64,000 nt of DNA from Persephonella atlantica (GTDB taxonomy: Bacteria > Aquificota > Aquificia > Aquificales > Hydrogenothermaceae): assembly GCF_016617615.1 (NCBI RefSeq), contig NZ_JAACYA010000002.1:496001-560000 (forward strand), written 5' to 3'. Below, in pieces: positions 57,726 through 64,000 of the stretch (within the stretch, counting starts at the first letter, position 1; the number at the start of each line of letters is the position of its first letter). Both the position numbers and the translations under genes were made by a program. The notes beneath the pieces were generated by a model. It had not been told where the DNA came from. It made no database searches and saw only the letters and a program-made list of their open reading frames with translations.

Positions 57726-58190
57726 TTACTCTCCACCTTTTATAAATTCCAGATTTGCCTTTGAAACAAGATTCAAAGGTATTTCGTATCTCTCTTCCTC
57801 CGTTTCAACAATTATTCTGTCATCTTCTAAACCCTTCAATTTTCCTTCAAAAACATTTTTTCCATTTATAGGCTCTTTTGTGACGATCTTTATGTCTCTA
57901 CCCTTAAATATCTCATACTCTTCTCTATTTTTCAGCTTCCTCTCCAGTCCAGGAGACGAAACTTCCAATATGTAGGAAAACGGTATTAAATCTTCAACAT
58001 CAAGTAGCGTTCCTATTCTTCTGCTGACCCATTCACAGTCTTCTATGCTTGTACCTTCCGGATTATAAACATATATTCTGAGGATAGGTTTCCCTCCTGT
58101 TGAAAACTCTACATCAACCAACTTCAAACCCCTCTCTTCCAATAGAGGAAGGAGCAGTTCCTTCACCCTTTCTATTATCTCTTCTCTCAA
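57726..58190 (-). CDS. rimP: ribosome maturation factor RimP
   Basis: A 154-residue 30S assembly factor if the TTG at 58190 is used; it lies 7 bp after GGGGTGGTG and gives the normal RimP length. A TTG at 58250 would add 20 residues but has no ribosome site. The N-terminal half has LRIYVYNPEGTSIEDCEWVSR and LEVSSPGLERKL; the C-terminal SH3-like half has FEGKLKGLEDDRIIV. The rimP-nusA-ylxR-ylxQ-infB order is conserved in bacteria. Confidence 0.92.
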   Translation of the reverse strand: MREEIIERVKELLLPLLEERGLKLVDVEFSTGGKPILRIYVYNPEGTSIEDCEWVSRRIGTLLDVEDLIPFSYILEVSSPGLERKLKNREEYEIFKGRDIKIVTKEPINGKNVFEGKLKGLEDDRIIVETEEERYEIPLNLVSKANLEFIKGGE

Positions 58191-58253
58191 AATACACCAC
58201 CCCTTTTGTTTTTCAGGATTTAATATAAGGATTTTGCAATTAAATTTCAAAAT

Positions 58254-58808
58254 CTAAAGGGATAGAACTTCTTCCTCTTTCCTTTCAGCCAGTTGATTAA
58301 TTTCTTTAATGTATCTGTCTGTTATCTTCTGAAGCTGTTCAAGGGCTTTTTTTACTTCGTCTTCAGAGAACCCTTCCTTTTTAAGCTCTTCCAACTTTTC
58401 TTTATCGTCTCTTCTCACGTTTCTTACAGCTATTCTTGCTTCTTCAGCAAGCTTTCCTATATACTTCACTATCTCTCTTCTTCTTTCTTCTGTCATAGGT
58501 GGAAGTATCAACCTGATAGTGTTTCCTTCCGTCTGTGGATTTGCACCTATATTTGCTTCTTTCAATGCTTTTTCCACAAGTGGTACTGCATTCTGATCCC
58601 ATATCTGAAGGACAATCTGTGAAGGCTCAGGGATTGTTATTGTTGCAAGCTGTTTTATAGGCATCTCAACCCCATAGTAATCAACTTTTATATTTTCAAC
58701 GATGGCCGTTGATGCTCTTGATGTTCTTATTCCTGCAAGCTCTTCTTTAAACTTTTCCACAGCCTTTTTCATTCTCTTTTCTGCATCTTTCAGATATTCC
58801 TGGATCAT
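58254..58808 (-). CDS. frr: ribosome recycling factor
   Basis: A 184-residue RRF that with EF-G splits post-termination ribosomes. RTSRASTAIVENIKVDYYG and IRLILPPMTEERRREIVK are diagnostic, and the fold is helical as expected. A very good AAGGAGG precedes the ATG. It is first in a ten-gene minus-strand operon through murA; pyrH and tsf, its common partners, are absent. Confidence 0.97.
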   Translation of the reverse strand: MIQEYLKDAEKRMKKAVEKFKEELAGIRTSRASTAIVENIKVDYYGVEMPIKQLATITIPEPSQIVLQIWDQNAVPLVEKALKEANIGANPQTEGNTIRLILPPMTEERRREIVKYIGKLAEEARIAVRNVRRDDKEKLEELKKEGFSEDEVKKALEQLQKITDRYIKEINQLAERKEEEVLSL

Positions 58809-58846
58809 CCCAACCTCCTTGTTATATCTGCAAAAGTTAACATTTT

Positions 58847-58855
58847 ATTATATCA
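58847..58855 (-). promoter_or_regulatory. predicted extended -10 promoter of the frr-murA operon
   Basis: On the minus strand TGA precedes TATAAT (58847-58852), about 39 bp upstream of the frr ATG. The -35 region is poor. It shares the 146 bp divergent gap with the rpsO promoter. Confidence 0.55.
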
Positions 58856-58903
58856 TGTTTACTCTGGTTTTATCTGGTGGTATGGATTTGTCTAGTTGGT
58901 TTA

Positions 58904-58912
58904 TGCTATAAT
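58904..58912 (+). promoter_or_regulatory. predicted extended -10 promoter of rpsO-pnp
   Basis: TGC precedes a perfect TATAAT (58907-58912). The predicted leader to the rpsO ATG is about 36 bases and holds GGAGG at 58941-58945. It is too short to show a clear S15 pseudoknot. Confidence 0.6.
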
Positions 58913-58954
58913 TCTTTTTTGTTAAAAATTAAAGATGTCAGGAGGTTTTCATTT

Positions 58955-59239
58955 ATGTCAATCACAGCAGAAAGAAAACAGGAACTTATAAAGAAGTTTG
59001 GAAGGTTTGAAGGGGATACAGGTTCTCCAGAAGTTCAGATTGCAATACTGACAGAAAGAATTAAAAATCTTACAGAGCATATCAAGAAGAACAAAAAGGA
59101 CCTCCACTCCAGAAGGGGTCTTATCGGAATGGTGAATAAGAGAAGAAAACTTCTTAACTATCTGAAGAGAAAAAATCCTGAAAGGTATCAGCAGATTGTT
59201 CAGGAACTTGGAATAAGAGAATCAACCGGGGAGAAATAA
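58955..59239 (+). CDS. rpsO: 30S ribosomal protein S15
   Basis: A 94-residue primary 16S rRNA-binding protein from the ATG at 58955, 9 bp after GGAGG. Upstream in-frame codons read through the promoter and are rejected. The signature [22 protein letters not shown] and the [20 protein letters not shown] segment are complete. It is directly abutted by pnp, the common rpsO-pnp pair. Confidence 0.97.
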   Translation: MSITAERKQELIKKFGRFEGDTGSPEVQIAILTERIKNLTEHIKKNKKDLHSRRGLIGMVNKRRKLLNYLKRKNPERYQQIVQELGIRESTGEK

Positions 59240-61372
59240 ATGGGTGAAGTAGGGGAGTTTACCGTCAATAAGGTTGAAACAACAGTAAACGGAGTAAGTT
59301 ACTCTATTGAAACAGGTTATTTTGCCAATCAGGCAAACGGAGCTGTAATTGTAAGACAGGGGGAAACAGCCGTTCTTGTTACCGCCGTTATGTCGGAAGA
59401 GGCTCAGGCTGACATTGATTTTTTTCCTCTAACTGTTGAGTACAGGGAAAAAACATATGCTTACGGTAAAATCCCCGGTGGATTTGTTAAAAGAGAAGGA
59501 AAGCCATCTGTAAGGGAAATTCTTGTATCCCGTCTTATTGACAGACCTATAAGACCGATGTTCCCTAAAGGTTTCTTCAACGATGTTGTTATCACTGCAA
59601 TGACCCTTTCTGCAGATGACAGATATGACCCTGACGTTCTTGCAATAGTTGGGGCATCTGCTGCACTTCATCTGTCAGAAGCACCGTTTGAGGGACCTAT
59701 TGCAGGTGTCAGGGTTGCAAGGGTAAATGGTGAGTTTATTGTAAATCCTACCTACCAGCAGAGAAACGAGTCTGATATAGACATTGTAGTTGCAGGTTCA
59801 AAAGATGCTATTGTGATGGTTGAAGGTGGTAGTGAAGAAGTTTCCGAGGAAACAATTCTGGATGCGATAATGTTCGCACATGAAGAGATTAAAAAACTGA
59901 TTGAGCTCCAGCATGAGCTGAGAGAAAAGGCAGGTGGGAAGGAAAAGATAACAGTCGAGATAGATGAGATTGAAATAAAACTACAGGAAGAGCTTGAGAA
60001 TCTCACTAAGGAAAAGATAAAAGAAGCATTAAATATATTAGACAAAAAAGAAAGGAGAAAAAGACTATCTGAAATATTTGAAGAAGTTGTTTCACAGATA
60101 GAGCTGCCTGAAGGAAAAGAGAAAAAAGTTGAGATTATATACAAAGATATTGTCTCCTCTGTAATGAGGGAAAAGGTTCTTAAAGAAAAAGTCCGTATAG
60201 ACGGAAGAAAGCCTGATGAGATAAGACCTATATGGATAAAAACAGGACTGTTTCCGAGGATACACGGCTCGGCAATATTTACCAGAGGACAGACACAGGC
60301 ATTTGTAGCAACAACACTGGGAGCTCCCGGTGAGGAACAGATTGAGGAAAGTATAGAAGAAGATGAAGTAAAAAAGAGATTTATGCTCCACTACAACTTT
60401 CCTCCATTTAGTGTTGGAGAAGCAAGACCTCCAAGAGCACCATCAAGAAGAGAAATAGGACATGGAAACCTTGCGGAAAGAGCTATAGAGCCCCTTATAC
60501 CAGACGAAGAAGAGTTTCCTTACGTCATAAGAGTAGTTTCTGAGATTTTAGAATCTAACGGTTCAACCTCTATGGCAACAGTATGTGGTGCGTCACTTTC
60601 CCTTTTTGATGCAGGAGTTCCTATGAAAAAACATGTTGCCGGAATAGCAATGGGTCTTCTTAAGGAAGGTGAAGAATATGTGATACTGACAGATATACTA
60701 GGTGATGAAGACCATTTAGGAGATATGGACTTTAAGGTTGCAGGGACAAGGGATGGCGTCACGTCCATACAGATGGATATAAAGATAAAGGGACTTACAA
60801 AAGAAATTCTTCAGGAAGCCTTGCAACAGGCTAAGAAAGCAAGACTTTACATACTTGACCTGATGTATAAGGCAATGCCACAGCCAAGACCAGAGCTCTC
60901 TCCACATGCACCAAAAATCATAACAATGAGGGTTCTCCCTGAGAAAATACCGATAATAATAGGACCATCTGGCAAAAACATAAAGAAAATAATTGAAGAG
61001 ACAGGCGTCAAAGTAGACCTGCAACCTGATGGGCTGGTCAGAATATATGCTGTTGATGGAGAAAGCGGAGAGAAAGCCCGTCAGATGATTGAAGAGCTGA
61101 TTATGGATATAGAGCTTGGAGAAGTTTACATGGGAAGGGTAACAAGAGTTGAAGATTATGGAGCATTTGTTGAACTGCTCCCCGGTAAGTTATCACTTCT
61201 CCATGTTTCTCAGATATCCTCCGAGAGAATAAGATCAGCCAAAGATAAAATAAAAGTAGGAGATATTCTTACTGTAAAAGTGATAGATATTGATGAACAG
61301 GGAAGGGCAAAGGTTTCCCTAAAAGAAGTCAAAAAAGGAGAGCAGCCTAAAAATAAATTTTTATTTGAGTAA
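59240..61372 (+). CDS. pnp: polyribonucleotide nucleotidyltransferase (PNPase)
   Basis: A 710-residue trimeric 3'-5' phosphorolytic exoribonuclease. Two RNase PH domains (about 10-235 and 325-545) flank a helical linker of 245-320. KH (IIGPSGKNIKKIIEETGVKVD) and S1 (VYMGRVTRVEDYGAFVELLPG) domains follow. The second core holds the catalytic EILESNGSTSMATVCG and GDEDHLGDMDFKVAGT. Its ATG starts right after the rpsO stop; no RNase III hairpin separates the two, unlike in E. coli. A terminator follows. Confidence 0.97.
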   Translation: MGEVGEFTVNKVETTVNGVSYSIETGYFANQANGAVIVRQGETAVLVTAVMSEEAQADIDFFPLTVEYREKTYAYGKIPGGFVKREGKPSVREILVSRLIDRPIRPMFPKGFFNDVVITAMTLSADDRYDPDVLAIVGASAALHLSEAPFEGPIAGVRVARVNGEFIVNPTYQQRNESDIDIVVAGSKDAIVMVEGGSEEVSEETILDAIMFAHEEIKKLIELQHELREKAGGKEKITVEIDEIEIKLQEELENLTKEKIKEALNILDKKERRKRLSEIFEEVVSQIELPEGKEKKVEIIYKDIVSSVMREKVLKEKVRIDGRKPDEIRPIWIKTGLFPRIHGSAIFTRGQTQAFVATTLGAPGEEQIEESIEEDEVKKRFMLHYNFPPFSVGEARPPRAPSRREIGHGNLAERAIEPLIPDEEEFPYVIRVVSEILESNGSTSMATVCGASLSLFDAGVPMKKHVAGIAMGLLKEGEEYVILTDILGDEDHLGDMDFKVAGTRDGVTSIQMDIKIKGLTKEILQEALQQAKKARLYILDLMYKAMPQPRPELSPHAPKIITMRVLPEKIPIIIGPSGKNIKKIIEETGVKVDLQPDGLVRIYAVDGESGEKARQMIEELIMDIELGEVYMGRVTRVEDYGAFVELLPGKLSLLHVSQISSERIRSAKDKIKVGDILTVKVIDIDEQGRAKVSLKEVKKGEQPKNKFLFE

Positions 61373-61376
61373 ATCT

Positions 61377-61390
61377 GGGGCTGTCGCCCC
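61377..61390 (+). terminator. terminator of rpsO-pnp, shared gap with dprA
   Basis: Stem GGGGC/GCCCC with a 4-base loop, 4 bp after the pnp stop, followed by TTATACATTTTTTA. It fills the whole gap to the convergent dprA stop. Confidence 0.65.
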
Positions 61391-62452
61391 TTATACATTT
61401 TTTATCACAATTCCACTATCTATTGTTAAAAGATCTTTCATCTCCATCTCAAACAGAATAACAGAAAGCTTGTCTACAGGAATACCTGTAATCTGCGCAA
61501 CCATATCTATATGAACTGGATGTGAGACTGCGTTCATTATTTTCTTTTCAATTTCAGAAAGATTTACCTCACTTTTTATTTTTTTATTTTTCAAAAACGG
61601 AAGATTTTCTAATATATCTTCCAGCTCGACAACAGGAACAGCCCCTTCTTTTATCAGCAAGTTGCTTCCCTTACCATAAGAACTGTTTATGTTAGAAGGG
61701 ACAGCAAAAACAACCCTTCCGTAATCGTTTGCCAGTCTGGCAGTTATCAATGCTCCAGACTTTTCACCTGCCTCCACAACGACTGTTCCATAAGAAATGC
61801 CAGCTATTATTCTATTTCTAACAGGAAACGTATGTTTTGAAGGTTTTGTCCCTACAGTAAACTCCGATAGAAGACAGCCGTTCTCTTCCATGTTCCTGTA
61901 AAGTCCTCTATTTTCAGGTGGAAAAATATAATCAATCCCACCACCAAGAATCCCTACTGTGTATCCCCCTTTCCTGAGACATGCACTGTGAACTACCGCA
62001 TCAATACCTGAAGCCATTCCTGATATAACACCTATTCCATTTTCCACAAGATACTCGGTAACCTTTACTGCAATTGACTTTCCATAAACAGAGCATTTCC
62101 TGCTGCCAACGACAGAAATAAAAGGAATCTTAAAACTGGCAATTCCTTTGAAGAACAGAAAAGGGGGAGGATCAGGAATCTCCTTAAGCAGAGGTGGATA
62201 ATCATCATCTTCGATTGTCACATAACCTGCCCCTACTTTTTCAGCTTTTTCCAGTTCTTTTAATGCCTTATCCCTGAGTAGAGTATCTCTGTTTTTCAGC
62301 AAAAGAAACAGCTTTTCTCCAAATTGTTCTCTAACAACCTCTGGATTCTGGAGCACATACGATATACTTCCAAATCTCTCCTGCAGTTTTTTTATTGTTT
62401 TCCTCCCCACACCCTTTATGAAAGATATCTCAATATAGTCTATAATAGACAT
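61391..62452 (-). CDS. dprA: DNA-processing protein DprA
   Basis: A 353-residue protein from ATG 62452, 5 bp after GGAGG (a GTG one codon earlier is also possible). It loads RecA on incoming single-stranded DNA in transformation. An N-terminal helix-hairpin-helix (IKGVGRKTIKKLQERFG), the Rossmann-fold core (VVGSRKCSVYGK, ISGMASGIDAVVHSACL, LGGGIDYIFPPEN, SGALITARLAND) and a C-terminal winged-helix (~290-353) are present. With comEC at 17.9 kb it indicates natural competence. Confidence 0.95.
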   Translation of the reverse strand: MSIIDYIEISFIKGVGRKTIKKLQERFGSISYVLQNPEVVREQFGEKLFLLLKNRDTLLRDKALKELEKAEKVGAGYVTIEDDDYPPLLKEIPDPPPFLFFKGIASFKIPFISVVGSRKCSVYGKSIAVKVTEYLVENGIGVISGMASGIDAVVHSACLRKGGYTVGILGGGIDYIFPPENRGLYRNMEENGCLLSEFTVGTKPSKHTFPVRNRIIAGISYGTVVVEAGEKSGALITARLANDYGRVVFAVPSNINSSYGKGSNLLIKEGAVPVVELEDILENLPFLKNKKIKSEVNLSEIEKKIMNAVSHPVHIDMVAQITGIPVDKLSVILFEMEMKDLLTIDSGIVIKNV

Positions 62453-62479
62453 CACTACCTCCGAATATAAATATAAAGA

Positions 62480-63130
62480 ATGGAAAAAACAAAATCATTA
62501 TGGAAGCTTATTGGTGAGTTGAAAAAGCAGAAAAAGTTAGAGGTTGCTGTTTTTTATGAAGAGGTTCCTATAAAGGGAGTTATAGAGATTTCTGAAGTGG
62601 ACGACAGTCTGGAACAGATAATATGGAAAGCAGACAGAAAAATCTTACCTGTTCTTAAAGAAACAAGGCATATATATTTCAAACTTAATGAGGAGATATT
62701 CATTCTTACTGTAATAGCATATGACAGCAAAGAAATAGCAACATCATTTCCTGTTTTAGCTCTGGACAAAAAGCTGAACAGAGCCTATGTAAGGGTCAAA
62801 ACATCAGAATCCCATCCCGTTAGAGTAGAGATAGAAGGTATTGATTTTTTTGCTGAAGACATAAGTGAAGCCGGTGTGGGAATTATTTCAGAAGAGACAA
62901 AAATAAAAAATCTGGAAGAAGGCAGAGAATACTCAATAAAGCTGAATGTTAAAAATGAAGAAATAACAGTAAAGGGTATTATTGTATACAGGAAGAAAGC
63001 AGGTAAATCTGTTGAAAGAATAGGTATAAAGTTTACGCATATTAAGATGAAAGACAGAGATAAGATAGCAAGATGTATAATGGAAAGGCAGAGAGAGATA
63101 GCCAGAAAAATATCAATGTTCAAATCTTAA
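62480..63130 (+). CDS. YcgR-like PilZ domain c-di-GMP receptor
   Basis: A 216-residue soluble protein. The N-terminal half (20-95) resembles the YcgR-N/PilZN barrel. The C-terminal PilZ domain has both binding motifs: RxxxR at Arg101/Arg105 (RAYVR) and DxSxxG at Asp127-Gly132 (DISEAG). This pairing binds c-di-GMP, made by enzymes such as the CZB-GGDEF cyclase at 12.9 kb. Downstream output, perhaps motility or pili, is unknown. It shares a 27 bp gap with divergent dprA and its stop overlaps the convergent rbgA stop. Confidence 0.88.
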   Translation: MEKTKSLWKLIGELKKQKKLEVAVFYEEVPIKGVIEISEVDDSLEQIIWKADRKILPVLKETRHIYFKLNEEIFILTVIAYDSKEIATSFPVLALDKKLNRAYVRVKTSESHPVRVEIEGIDFFAEDISEAGVGIISEETKIKNLEEGREYSIKLNVKNEEITVKGIIVYRKKAGKSVERIGIKFTHIKMKDRDKIARCIMERQREIARKISMFKS

Positions 63131-63906
63131 ATCCAGTAAGCTTTTATTTTACCTTTTATCCAGTCCCACAGAACTTTTCTTGCTGCTCTTTCTAAGTCTA
63201 TCTTTCCCCCAGAAATTACGTAGTTTAACTTTTTTCCTATCTTCTCCAGCGTTTTTAACGGTTCCTCATCTGGTTCTATACCGTATGTTTCTTCCAGAGC
63301 TTCTGGTCTCTCCCTTAATATCCTGTCTATAAGCTTCTGGGCAACCTCAACAGGCTGTTCTAATTTATCAGGTATCCACGAGCATTTAAGAGCAAGATCA
63401 CTCTGGTATTCCAGTGTTATTATACCCGGTGTGTCAATAAGATATACATTTCTGTAAAGTTTTATCAGCTTTTCTCCCCTGGTCATGCCAGGTTTTGGTG
63501 ACGTTGTTGCAACCCTTTTCCTTTTTAAAGCATTAATGAATGAAGATTTCCCTACATTTGGATAACCAAGAACACCTATCTTGATAATCTTTTTCTTATG
63601 TGAAAGTTCTTTTATAAGATTATCTATCTCTCGTTTGCCTATATTTTTGTGTGAAGAAAAGAGAACAACAGGAAACTCCTTTTCTATTATCTTTTTTACC
63701 TTTCTGGCAAACCACTGGGGAACAAGGTCTGCCTTGTTCATAACAATGACAAGTTTTTTATTCCTTTCTTTCGCCAATTGTTCTATAACACTATTTCTTG
63801 TTTCAAAAGGAATTCTTGCATCTACTATCTCAAAAATAACATCTGCATCAGACAGAACCTTTTTTGCTATACTCTTTTCTCTCAACCATTCTCTTGGTTT
63901 CTCCAT
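63127..63906 (-). CDS. rbgA: ribosome biogenesis GTPase (RbgA/YlqF family)
   Basis: A 259-residue circularly permuted GTPase. The G4 motif NKADL (near residue 58) comes before the P-loop GYPNVGKSSFINALK (near 114) and DTPG (near 155), the order typical of YlqF/RbgA, which matures the 50S subunit. The C-terminal region with EETYGIEPDEE is RbgA-like. Start is taken as ATG 63906 after GGAG; a GTG precedes it by one codon. Confidence 0.9.
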   Translation of the reverse strand: MEKPREWLREKSIAKKVLSDADVIFEIVDARIPFETRNSVIEQLAKERNKKLVIVMNKADLVPQWFARKVKKIIEKEFPVVLFSSHKNIGKREIDNLIKELSHKKKIIKIGVLGYPNVGKSSFINALKRKRVATTSPKPGMTRGEKLIKLYRNVYLIDTPGIITLEYQSDLALKCSWIPDKLEQPVEVAQKLIDRILRERPEALEETYGIEPDEEPLKTLEKIGKKLNYVISGGKIDLERAARKVLWDWIKGKIKAYWI

Positions 63907-64000
63907 CACAATCTCCGAAATAATTTATAATATTTAGTCTAATCAACAGCTCCTGGAGACGATTATTGAAGAAGATTATAATACCAGTTTTTTGTATTCT

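Overview
The window looks like chromosomal backbone from a thermophilic, chemolithotrophic bacterium of the Aquificota, most likely a Hydrogenothermaceae/Persephonella-type genome. This is inferred from the AT-rich, Lys/Glu-rich coding style, Aquificales-like protein sequences, futalosine-route menaquinone synthesis (MqnC), frequent TTG starts after strong AGGAGG sites, and gene orders that scatter normally linked translation genes. I see no phage, insertion sequence, CRISPR array or toxin-antitoxin locus. Genes are tightly packed, with many 1-4 bp overlaps.

Layout. 1-1.3 kb: end of a fatty-acid cluster (fabF, acpP, fabG). 1.4-7.4 kb: a 2-hydroxyacid dehydrogenase diverging from leuD, tandem Usp, TPR protein, LolB-like lipoprotein, trpF and a CDP-alcohol phosphatidyltransferase. 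7.4-12.9 kb: rimO-mtnA-yvcK-nadB-infC on the minus strand, with infC apparently starting at ATT. 12.9-19.5 kb: a zinc-domain diguanylate cyclase, cpoB-uppS-cdsA, mqnC, a small membrane protein and a comEC without its nuclease domain. 19.5-28.7 kb: a nitrogen and chaperone block with porin, amt, glnB, groESL, glnD and mutL. 28.8-35.4 kb: DUF5335 protein, tRNA-Phe, rpsA, CaCA exchanger, accA, GT9 heptosyltransferase and M20 amidohydrolase. 35.4-42.1 kb: a GHKL-GNAT fusion with STAS partner, diverging from ilvB-ilvN-(secreted protein)-ilvC and a second CDP-alcohol transferase. 42.1-49.6 kb: RIB7-type reductase, MoaD, GH15 glucoamylase, lipoprotein, aspS, a group 2 sigma factor and an Aer-like PAS protein. 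49.6-58.8 kb: a long translation operon on the minus strand, frr-rimP-nusA-(ylxR/L7Ae)-infB-queE-rlmI-prmC-murA. 58.9-63.9 kb: rpsO-pnp, dprA, a PilZ protein and rbgA.

Systems. Nitrogen control is nearly complete here: GlnD (24.6-27.2 kb), PII with the uridylylated Tyr51, Amt, and upstream of glnB a sigma-54 type -24/-12 element with a perfect TGCAC-N7-GTGCA dyad about 112 bp upstream of the predicted start, spaced as in an NtrC enhancer. Cyclic-di-GMP is represented by a CZB-GGDEF cyclase and a YcgR-like PilZ receptor. Competence appears as comEC and dprA.

The most unusual items are the ylxR frame broken at a nine-A run between nusA and the L7Ae gene, the GHKL-GNAT/STAS/secreted-peptide cluster with substituted kinase residues, the ATT-initiated infC, and the terminator-separated glnB-amt-porin-comEC series. 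All assignments are by reading sequence and motifs; no database search was run.
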